Assembly: GCA_028718045.1 (NCBI GenBank)
Contig: JAQUMQ010000014.1
Coordinates: 1-13,944 of the forward strand
Source of the DNA: Actinomycetota bacterium
GTDB taxonomy: Bacteria > Actinomycetota > Humimicrobiia > Humimicrobiales > Humimicrobiaceae
DNA: 13,944 nt
Reading direction: 5' to 3'
A program made the position numbers and the translations under genes. The notes beneath the pieces were generated by a model. The model was not told the DNA's origin and searched no databases. It saw only the letters and a list, made by a program, of their open reading frames with translations. This document shows positions 1-5,865 of the stretch, one piece after another (the stretch's first letter is position 1; every line of letters begins with the position of its first letter).

Positions 1-329
1 CCGGAGATCATTATCATTGATAAAAGCAAATAAAAACTGATTCCATAAAAATAAAAACTAGTTACAAAAAGAAATACCGTCAGCAATTCCACAATCGGAT
101 ATCTTACGGAAATTTTTTCCTTGCAGCTTCGGCATTTTCCTTTTAAAAAAATATAAGAAAGCAGGGGTATATTATCGTAAAATTTTTTTGCTGATTTACA
201 CGAAGGACAAAAAGATTCGCTAAATAAAGTATATCTTTTTCCTAAAAGTTTGGAAATTAAAACATTTAAAAACCTTCCTATAACTAAACCCATAATAGCT
301 ATGACTATGTAACAAACCATATCTTTCAT
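1..329 (-). CDS. pilD: Prepilin peptidase (A24 family), N-terminal part, cut by window edge
   Basis: Membrane aspartyl protease that cleaves the leader of type IV prepilins or pseudopilins and methylates the new N-terminus. My own translation from ATG at 329 gives 109 residues running off the left edge. Visible: a first hydrophobic segment (residues 5-25) ending in GRFLNV, the family's usual GSFLNV; a cytoplasmic domain with two CxxC pairs (C41/C44 and C66/C69), the zinc tetracysteine of bacterial PilD/GspO; the motif IPLLSY (54-59), RYPIVELLT (76-84), and a second hydrophobic segment after it. The catalytic aspartates lie beyond the window. An in-frame TAG four codons upstream fixes the start region; no clear Shine-Dalgarno is visible. 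It follows the pilin gene by 198 bases, which fits its substrate. Confident in the family; whether it serves a pilus or a type II secretion system is open. Confidence 0.9.
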   Translation of the reverse strand, partial: MKDMVCYIVIAIMGLVIGRFLNVLISKLLGKRYTLFSESFCPSCKSAKKFYDNIPLLSYIFLKGKCRSCKEKISVRYPIVELLTVFLFVTSFYFYGISFYLLLSMIMIS

Positions 330-527
330 TTTTTTGCACTATATCATTTCTGACTGCCGGTTTTGATTTTTGTTTCAGCGTTTTTAATCATTTTATGTTT
401 GATATAAATTAAATAACGCATTTACTTATCTTATGACGATTCGTTGTCTTTTTCTTAACGATTTAAAAAACATAAAAATATTTACTTTAATCTTATATTA
501 AAACTTCAAGTTTTTGCTATATAAATT

Positions 528-956
528 TTATTGATAAGCTCCTGTGCTTGTTTGCTTGTTATTTGCCCAAACGATATCGTCATCGGTCGTATTTTTATCT
601 TTGCCGTTACTTATCAAAACATATGTTTTTTGATCAGGCCCAGCTATATAAGTATAATCATTATTCCATTTGTCTTTTAAGGGAATTTCAGACATATAAC
701 CACCGTCTTTCAAATCGATACTCCATTTATCATCATTTCCGGGATATTTGCCGTTATCTGCATTATACAGCTCAAGAGCAGTAGCGATATTAGACATTTC
801 TGCTTCTGTCGCAGCTTCTCTTATTCTATCTTTCATAGATAAATAATTTGGGATTGCTATTGCAATAAGAACCGCAATAACCATTATGGTTATCAGCAAC
901 TCGATTACTGAAAGACCTTTTTCTTTTCTGCATAAGTTGTTTAATGACCGCTTCAT
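528..956 (-). CDS. Type IV pilin / GspG-like pseudopilin precursor
   Basis: Structural subunit of a type IV pilus or type II secretion pseudopilus. The 142-residue product has a basic 14-residue leader ending in Gly14, then LSVIELL with the essential Glu at mature position 5 (E19), and a hydrophobic helix to about residue 36 ending in AIPNY. The soluble part contains ALELYNADNGKYP (about 60-72), then IPLKDKWNNDYTYI and a C-terminal D-rich stretch with DDDIVW; this is the GspG layout (DPWGNPY and the Ca-binding aspartate loop), so I favour a GspG-like fold over PilA. Mature residue 1 is Leu instead of the commoner Phe. The mature part has no Cys. The start is ATG at 956 with AAGG about 9 bases upstream. 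It is separated from aroE by 270 bases with its own promoter candidates, and precedes a prepilin peptidase. No pilB/pilC motor gene lies in the window; they may lie beyond the left edge. Confidence 0.88.
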   Translation of the reverse strand: MKRSLNNLCRKEKGLSVIELLITIMVIAVLIAIAIPNYLSMKDRIREAATEAEMSNIATALELYNADNGKYPGNDDKWSIDLKDGGYMSEIPLKDKWNNDYTYIAGPDQKTYVLISNGKDKNTTDDDIVWANNKQTSTGAYQ

Positions 957-1019
957 TACGATTGCCTTTTTAAAAATTTAATTTTTTTTACTTAACCGTT
1001 TATAAACAGATAAATTAAT

Positions 1020-1028
1020 TTTATACCA
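1020..1028 (-). promoter_or_regulatory. Candidate extended -10 promoter (P2) for the pilin gene
   Basis: On the minus strand TGGTATAAA (1028 to 1020) fits an extended -10 element (TGn followed by TATAAA). No -35 box is present at 16-18 bp; that place is taken by the inverted repeat at 1044-1061. A start near 1013 would give a leader of about 57 bases. Weak, AT-rich context; inferred only from sequence. Confidence 0.35.
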
Positions 1029-1043
1029 AAAGTATTTACGTGA

Positions 1044-1061
1044 CCTTTGTATTTTCAAAGG
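1044..1061 (-). repeat. Inverted repeat CCTTTG-N6-CAAAGG upstream of pilin
   Basis: A perfect 6-bp dyad with a 6-base spacer. Relative to P2 it covers the -35 region, so it could be an operator or activator site. Relative to P1 it would lie in the leader RNA as a small hairpin with loop AAAAUA. It lacks a following U tract, so it is not a terminator. Confidence 0.35.
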
Positions 1062-1130
1062 GCAATTTGTTAACCTATCTTGTCAATATAGCAATTTGCT
1101 CTTTTAAAACTAATCGTTTTATAAAAATCA

Positions 1131-1159
1131 ATTATAGCGGTTATCTTATTGTTTGTTTA
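1131..1159 (-). promoter_or_regulatory. Candidate sigma-70-type promoter (P1) for the pilin gene
   Basis: TAAACA (1159-1154) and a perfect TATAAT (1136-1131) separated by 17 bp on the minus strand. The -35 box matches 4 of 6 consensus bases. A start near 1124 would give a leader of about 168 bases that includes the dyad at 1044-1061 and the two GCAATTTG copies. In AT-rich DNA such matches occur by chance, hence modest confidence. Confidence 0.45.
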
Positions 1160-1226
1160 ATAAAATAATAAATCAATCAAGATAAGTATATGGTTTGGAA
1201 TATATTTTAAAAATAACTTTAAAAAC

Positions 1227-2090
1227 TTATTTAACACCGTTTTTAAAAAATTTTTTTAAATACTTCAAATCAGGGAAAAATCCCTCCCATATTTTAAATG
1301 AAAAAGCTGCTTGGTTTAAAAGCATATCAAGTCCCAATATTATTTTAGCTCCATCATGTATTGATTTTTTTACAAGCATAGTGTAAATCGGATTATAAAC
1401 CATTTCAAATACAAGTTTGTTTTTTAAATTCCATTTTTCAGGTAAAGGCAGCAAATCAATGTTGCTCTCTTTGCCTGCCAGATTCATTCCTGCAGGAGTA
1501 CAATTGATTATAAGGTTTATCTCTGCCAAAGACACCGAATCCAAATTATCCAAAACAAAAATTTTGTTAAAAAATGTTCCGTTATAAATTGAGCTCAGTT
1601 TGTGTGCTTTTTTTATGTTTATGTCATATAAAAATATTTTTTCCGCATTCATTTTCAGCAAAGCATGCACCGAACTTTTTGCTACTCCTCCCGCTCCTAT
1701 AATAAGACACTTGGAACCCTCTATTTCGAATCGAGCATCAATTAGCGACTTTATAAATCCTTCGATATCCGTATTGTATCCTTCGGTTTTATTGTCGGCA
1801 AACTTAATCGTATTAACCGACTTTATAGTTTTTGCGTCCATATCCAACACATCGATATAATCCAGTACGCTTTCTTTAAAAGGCATCGTTAGATTCAAAC
1901 CTGAAAATCCCATTTTCTTTGCTCCGCATATGGCATCTTCCAAATCATCGGGTATTATTTCGAAGCACAGATAAACGGAATTTATATCGTATTTATTAAA
2001 AAAATGATTATGTATAAACGGCGAAAGACTATGTTTTGCCGGATATCCGAATAAACCAAATAGTTCCGTTTTTCCATTTATTTTTTTCAT
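1227..2090 (-). CDS. aroE: Shikimate dehydrogenase (NADP+)
   Basis: Reduces 3-dehydroshikimate to shikimate with NADPH, the fourth step of the shikimate pathway to chorismate; cytosolic. The 287-residue protein has the normal family length. Shikimate-binding HSLSP is at 20-24 and HN at 27-28; the catalytic Lys is K72 in NLTMPFK; N93 (SVNTI) and D108 (YNTDIEG) are the other substrate and catalytic residues. The Rossmann glycine loop GAGGVA is at 132-137, followed by NCTPAGM, VYNPIYT and the C-terminal GLDMLLNQAAFSF signature. ATG at 2090 is chosen because an in-frame TAA lies two codons upstream; a GAGG sequence lies about 20 bases upstream, farther than usual, so ribosome binding is unclear. 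It follows acyP by 66 bases. Its pathway product chorismate leads to prephenate, the cofactor of TrhP encoded two genes upstream. Confidence 0.96.
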   Translation of the reverse strand: MKKINGKTELFGLFGYPAKHSLSPFIHNHFFNKYDINSVYLCFEIIPDDLEDAICGAKKMGFSGLNLTMPFKESVLDYIDVLDMDAKTIKSVNTIKFADNKTEGYNTDIEGFIKSLIDARFEIEGSKCLIIGAGGVAKSSVHALLKMNAEKIFLYDINIKKAHKLSSIYNGTFFNKIFVLDNLDSVSLAEINLIINCTPAGMNLAGKESNIDLLPLPEKWNLKNKLVFEMVYNPIYTMLVKKSIHDGAKIILGLDMLLNQAAFSFKIWEGFFPDLKYLKKFFKNGVK

Positions 2091-2156
2091 GTTTTAAATA
2101 TTACGCCATCCTCTTGCCTGTGACTATTACTTGCATGCCAAGCATATGAATTTTTA

Positions 2157-2432
2157 TCAATATCTTATTTCGAAACCATCGAAATCTTCTTTATCCGATC
2201 TCTCATTAATTTTAATGTCGGAAACGAAAGAAAAAGAAGGTCCTCTTTTAATCTTATTTATAAATGCATCAATGTCGTTTTCGACTCCGTTACATACAAT
2301 TTCGACACTTCCGCTGCAGGTATTTCTAACAAATCCTGTTATATTATATTTTAATGCATAATCACAAGTAAAATATCTAAATCCTACTCCTTGAACTCTT
2401 CCTTCGACTATTATTTTTATGTATTTTTTCAT
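2157..2432 (-). CDS. acyP: Acylphosphatase
   Basis: Small cytosolic enzyme hydrolysing acylphosphates such as acetyl phosphate, carbamoyl phosphate or 1,3-bisphosphoglycerate; its physiological role in bacteria is poorly defined. The 91-residue protein is full length for the family and is essentially one domain. The signature GRVQGVGFRYF runs from 11 to 21, with R19 the phosphate-binding Arg. The second signature GFVRNTCSGSVEIV holds N37, the Asn that positions the attacking water. The C-terminus FEIRY matches the family's closing strand. It lies 61 bases after trhP and 66 before aroE in the same direction, so it is probably co-transcribed. GGG sits directly against the ATG instead of at normal spacing, so the ribosome binding site is unclear. 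Confidence 0.95.
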   Translation of the reverse strand: MKKYIKIIVEGRVQGVGFRYFTCDYALKYNITGFVRNTCSGSVEIVCNGVENDIDAFINKIKRGPSFSFVSDIKINERSDKEDFDGFEIRY

Positions 2433-2493
2433 CCCGATTTCATTTCGACATAAATATGAACAGTACCAAATAAAAATATCAAAAAATTTTATA

Positions 2494-3732
2494 TTATTGC
2501 TTTATTCTCAATATAGCATAGGGATTTATTTCCCCGATATCTTTTATCATAACGATATCGTTGGGATTTGCCGTATCCGCCATATAATCACAATCATTTT
2601 TCGATATGACGATTTCGTTTATTCTTACTTCATACGGCATTTTTTTGGGTTCAAGAATTTCGATAATTTCACCTTTTTTGAACTGATTCTTTACCAAAAT
2701 CAAAGGCAATCCATATTTTTTGCTTTGATCGTTGTATAACCCTACAAATCTGTAATCTTTTTTATAGCTTACGGCTTCGTTGTTTTCGAGATCATCGTAA
2801 CCATCCAGAAACATAAAACCGACTGTGTAATCTCTATGAGTGCATTTATTCAATTCACTCATCAAAAAAGATTTTTTTTCGTCACTAAATTCATTGTTTT
2901 CGATATAATCAAGAGCTTTTCTGTATGCCCATACCGTTTGTGCGATATAACTTTCGGTTTTTGCTCTGCCTTCTATTTTAAAAGCAGACACTCCGGCACC
3001 TGCAAGCATATCCAGTTTCGGCATAAGACACAAATCTCTTGAATTATAAATGAAAGTTCCGTTTTCGTTTTGAACAATGTTAAAAAACAAATTAGGTCTT
3101 TCTTCCTCTAACAAATAGTATTTCCATCTGCAGCTATGTGCACACCGACCTTTGTTTGCATCTCTTCCGGTCATATATTTGCTTAACATGCACCTTCCTG
3201 AATAAGATATACAAAGCGCGCCATGAATAAAAACTTCTACCTCGGCATCGGTATTTTTTATTATTTCTTTTAAGTCGTTAAATTTTACTTCTCTTGCTAT
3301 GTTTACTCTTTTGGCTCCGAGTTTATTATAAACATTTGCACCGATACTGTTTGTTATGTTTGCTTGAGTGCTTATATGTATTTTTGGATTTTTGAAATAT
3401 GTTTTAATCAAATTCATGACAGCCATATCGGAAATAATAAAACCGTCGAACTCGATGTGACTGATTTGGCTTAAATATTTTTTTAACCCATTAATTTCAT
3501 TTTCGAATAATATGGAATTTAAAGTAATATATGTTTTTACATTCCGTTCATGGCAATAATTTACTGCTTCTTCCAGTTCAGCAACAGTAAAATTATCAGC
3601 AAGACTTCTTAAATTGAATTTTTTACCACCGATATATACGGCGTCTGCGCCATACTCGACTGCATATCTGAGAGTTTTGATATTGCCGGCTGGTACAAGC
3701 AACTCTGGCACTTTTTTCATGAGCAAGTCCAT
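2494..3732 (-). CDS. trhP: U32 family protein, probable prephenate-dependent tRNA U34 hydroxylase
   Basis: Probable TrhP/YegQ-type enzyme that hydroxylates U34 of tRNA to 5-hydroxyuridine using prephenate and an iron-sulfur cluster; older annotation would say 'peptidase U32 / collagenase-like'. The 412-residue protein opens with ELLVPAGN and a TIM-barrel-like region including YGADAVYIGG. The U32 signature runs from E166 (EVFIHGALC) to S184 and leads into a four-Cys set C174, C181, C197 and C201, the expected [4Fe-4S] ligands. About 100 C-terminal residues (from 310) form a small beta-rich domain, as in YrrO/YegQ. ATG at 3732 is used; ATG at 3720 (M5) is an equally possible start. It lies 22 bases after trmR, which encodes the next enzyme of the pathway, and this pairing supports tRNA over rRNA (RlhA) as substrate. 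B. subtilis has two adjacent U32 genes here; this window has one. Confidence 0.85.
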   Translation of the reverse strand: MDLLMKKVPELLVPAGNIKTLRYAVEYGADAVYIGGKKFNLRSLADNFTVAELEEAVNYCHERNVKTYITLNSILFENEINGLKKYLSQISHIEFDGFIISDMAVMNLIKTYFKNPKIHISTQANITNSIGANVYNKLGAKRVNIAREVKFNDLKEIIKNTDAEVEVFIHGALCISYSGRCMLSKYMTGRDANKGRCAHSCRWKYYLLEEERPNLFFNIVQNENGTFIYNSRDLCLMPKLDMLAGAGVSAFKIEGRAKTESYIAQTVWAYRKALDYIENNEFSDEKKSFLMSELNKCTHRDYTVGFMFLDGYDDLENNEAVSYKKDYRFVGLYNDQSKKYGLPLILVKNQFKKGEIIEILEPKKMPYEVRINEIVISKNDCDYMADTANPNDIVMIKDIGEINPYAILRIKQ

Positions 3733-3754
3733 AAAAGATTGTTTATATTAATTG

Positions 3755-4375
3755 TCATTTTGTTTTACTTCTATAAATTGATAAAGATATTCCGTCGCCT
3801 ATATCGATAAATTTTGTATCAAAAATTTCTTTATTCTGAATCAACTTCATAAATCTTTTTATGCCTTTGACACTGTTTTTATCGTGGTTTTTAATATAAC
3901 GGGCAAATATTTTCTCGCCATAAAATATATTGTCGGCTATAATCAGCGCCTCGTCATTAAGCTTTTCCATAATTACGTCAATATAATCAGGATATTCATA
4001 TTTTGCCGCATCTATAAAAACCAAATCAAATTTTAATTTCAATTCCGGTATTAGTTTTAATGCGTTTCCGTGATAAAAATTTGCATTTATTTTTGGAAAA
4101 TTCAAATTAATGAATTTTTTTGCTTTACACAATCTTTCATTATTCAAATCAATTCCCGTAAAGGCTGCTTCCTTAAGGTTTTTTACCAAAAAATATGACG
4201 AATATCCTTCACCGCATCCTATTTCAAGAATATTTTTTGGTTTTTTAACAAAAACAATAGCTTCGATAAACCTGCCGACTTCATAGTTTATTACCGGTAT
4301 TTTCTTTTCCTTTGAAATTCTGCCAAGATCTTCCAAGTATTCTTTTTCTGAAAGGACTTTATTTAAATCTTTCAT
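3755..4375 (-). CDS. trmR: O-methyltransferase, probable tRNA 5-hydroxyuridine methyltransferase
   Basis: Probable SAM-dependent methylation of 5-hydroxyuridine at tRNA position 34 to 5-methoxyuridine, as shown for B. subtilis YrrM (TrmR). The 206-residue protein is a single class I Rossmann methyltransferase of the COMT/CCoAOMT-like family. SAM-binding motif I ILEIGCGEG is at 49-57, the acidic ribose-binding residue is D76 (GIDLNNE), and the metal-binding set includes D122 (FIDAAKYEYPDY) plus D148 and N149 (IADNIFYGE). The ATG overlaps the mltG stop in ATGA, a sign of translational coupling. The family also holds catechol and other small-molecule methyltransferases; the specific call rests on the conserved mltG-trmR-trhP order. 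Confidence 0.85.
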   Translation of the reverse strand: MKDLNKVLSEKEYLEDLGRISKEKKIPVINYEVGRFIEAIVFVKKPKNILEIGCGEGYSSYFLVKNLKEAAFTGIDLNNERLCKAKKFINLNFPKINANFYHGNALKLIPELKLKFDLVFIDAAKYEYPDYIDVIMEKLNDEALIIADNIFYGEKIFARYIKNHDKNSVKGIKRFMKLIQNKEIFDTKFIDIGDGISLSIYRSKTK

Positions 4376-5427
4376 TTGCTGGTTGTCGTGCTGTTAATGT
4401 TTTCATTGTGTTCCTGCAACGTTTTTGAAAATGCGTGTTTGTGACTAACCGGGTCAGTTATTACGTAATATAAATAATCAACGTCTGCAGGATTTAACGA
4501 TGCTTTAATAGATTCCAAACCCGGATTACATATAGGCGTTGGAGGAAGTCCGGCATATATCCTGGTATTAAAAAGCGTATCGGTTTTCAAATCGCTTTCC
4601 GTAAGCGGCTCATCCCATTTGTCAAGAAAATAAGTAAGAGTCGCATCTATTCCCAATGCCATATCAATTTTTAGTCTGTTATATATCACTGCAGAAATAA
4701 GAGTTCGTTCTTCGGGTATGTAAGCTTCTTTTTCAATCATGGAAGCTATTTTTAAAATATCATAGGGAGTTAGATTTTCCCCGGCAGCGTACTTATAGTC
4801 AAGGCTGCTCGTTTCGAACTGATATTGCGACAAAAGCATTTCGACTATATTTTTTGCGCTATATTGCGGAAGTATTTCATAGGTTTTTGGAAATAAAAAA
4901 CCTTCGAGACTTTCCACTGGGATTTCTTTATCCTTCAAAAATTCGTATCCATATCCTTCGACTTTCAATGCGTTTTCCAAGTCAGCAGAATCTATAAAAG
5001 GAAGCTCCTGTATTATCCTTTCCGAAATCTGTTTAACCATGAATCCTTCCGGAATTGCAAGTTTGAATGTTACGATTTCAGGTCCTGACGTGATAACATC
5101 AAGTATTTCCTTGTACTCGGAACCTGTTTTAAGGTTATATTTTCCTGGTATAAGTTTTGTCTCGAGTCCTTGCTCTTTAGCATAAATTTTAAAAAACAAA
5201 GCACTGTCTACTATTTGTTTTTCTTCAAGAAGTTCGGAAATTTGAGTAAGGTTCATTCCTTCCTTTATTTCGATTTCGGTGTCGATTCCTTTTTGCGTTT
5301 CAGACTCTGCAGTTTTAATATTCTTTTCAGATTTCGAATTGCATGCAAAAAAAACAAAACAAGCACACAAAAAAACACAAATAACCAATATCAAAAATTT
5401 TGATAATTTTTTCTTTTTTATTGACAT
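4372..5427 (-). CDS. mltG: Endolytic murein transglycosylase MltG (YceG-like)
   Basis: Membrane-anchored lytic transglycosylase that cuts nascent glycan strands and sets their length. In the 351-residue protein, a basic N-terminus (KKKK at 4-7) leads into one hydrophobic segment (about 11-28), then a polar linker, a LysM-like domain (about 50-115) and the catalytic YceG domain (about 120-345). Family motifs visible are LEGFLFPKTY (174-183), ASMIEKEA (228-235) with the EKE that holds the catalytic Glu, YNRL, GLPPTPICNPG and the closing HAFSKTLQEHN. The hydrophobic segment is rich in Cys (C17, C21, C23, C29). L20-C21-A22-C23 loosely resembles a lipobox, but the family is normally anchored by a transmembrane helix. 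It starts 8 bases after ruvX with no Shine-Dalgarno visible, and its stop overlaps the trmR start. Confidence 0.95.
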   Translation of the reverse strand: MSIKKKKLSKFLILVICVFLCACFVFFACNSKSEKNIKTAESETQKGIDTEIEIKEGMNLTQISELLEEKQIVDSALFFKIYAKEQGLETKLIPGKYNLKTGSEYKEILDVITSGPEIVTFKLAIPEGFMVKQISERIIQELPFIDSADLENALKVEGYGYEFLKDKEIPVESLEGFLFPKTYEILPQYSAKNIVEMLLSQYQFETSSLDYKYAAGENLTPYDILKIASMIEKEAYIPEERTLISAVIYNRLKIDMALGIDATLTYFLDKWDEPLTESDLKTDTLFNTRIYAGLPPTPICNPGLESIKASLNPADVDYLYYVITDPVSHKHAFSKTLQEHNENINSTTTSK

Positions 5428-5435
5428 ATTATTTT

Positions 5436-5852
5436 TTATTGTAATTTTTTATTGAAATTTAAATAATCTTCCAATATTACTGCGGCAGCATATTTGTCTA
5501 TGTCATCCTTAACTTTTTTTTTACCATCCGACAGTCTGTTTTTCGAAACTTTCGTTGAAAATCTTTCATCCCAAAAAACAACATCCATATTTGAATTTTC
5601 CTTAAGCTTTTTAACGAGTTTTTCAATGATGTCGATTGTTTTTTTTGCCTGAAAACCTGCTTTGCCTTTTAGGTTGTAAGGTATGCCTATTATAATCTTT
5701 CCGATATCCTTTTGCTTAACTAGAGCATAGATTGTTTTCTCGAAATTATCGTCATTTTTTTCGATTGAATATGGGACAGCTAGAGTATTTGTTTTATCCG
5801 ATACGGCGATACCAATATTCTTTTCACCGATATCAAGAGCCATCATTCTCAT
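5436..5852 (-). CDS. ruvX: Putative Holliday junction resolvase / pre-16S rRNA nuclease YqgF
   Basis: RNase H-fold nuclease; in E. coli YqgF matures the 5' end of 16S rRNA, and Holliday-junction cleavage has been reported for relatives. The 138-residue product has the family's usual length and motifs: ALDIGEKNIGIAVSD (5-19, catalytic D7), IIIGIPYNLKG (53-63), WDERFST (94-100, E96) and the C-terminal DDIDKYAAAVILEDYL (D119). D7, E96 and D119 form the expected metal-binding triad. It is 13 bases from alaS and 8 from mltG, so the three are almost certainly co-transcribed. No Shine-Dalgarno precedes ATG 5852; M3 and M4 are alternative starts just inside. Many Firmicutes have small genes on either side of ruvX (yrzL and yrzB in B. 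subtilis); neither fits here. Confidence 0.93.
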   Translation of the reverse strand: MRMMALDIGEKNIGIAVSDKTNTLAVPYSIEKNDDNFEKTIYALVKQKDIGKIIIGIPYNLKGKAGFQAKKTIDIIEKLVKKLKENSNMDVVFWDERFSTKVSKNRLSDGKKKVKDDIDKYAAAVILEDYLNFNKKLQ

Positions 5853-5865
5853 TTTGATATACGAG

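Noticed and set aside
499..514. Terminator after the pilin gene (AAAACTT/AAGTTTT repeat)
   Set aside because: The arms are almost pure A/T, the loop would be very small and no U tract follows, so it is too weak to call.
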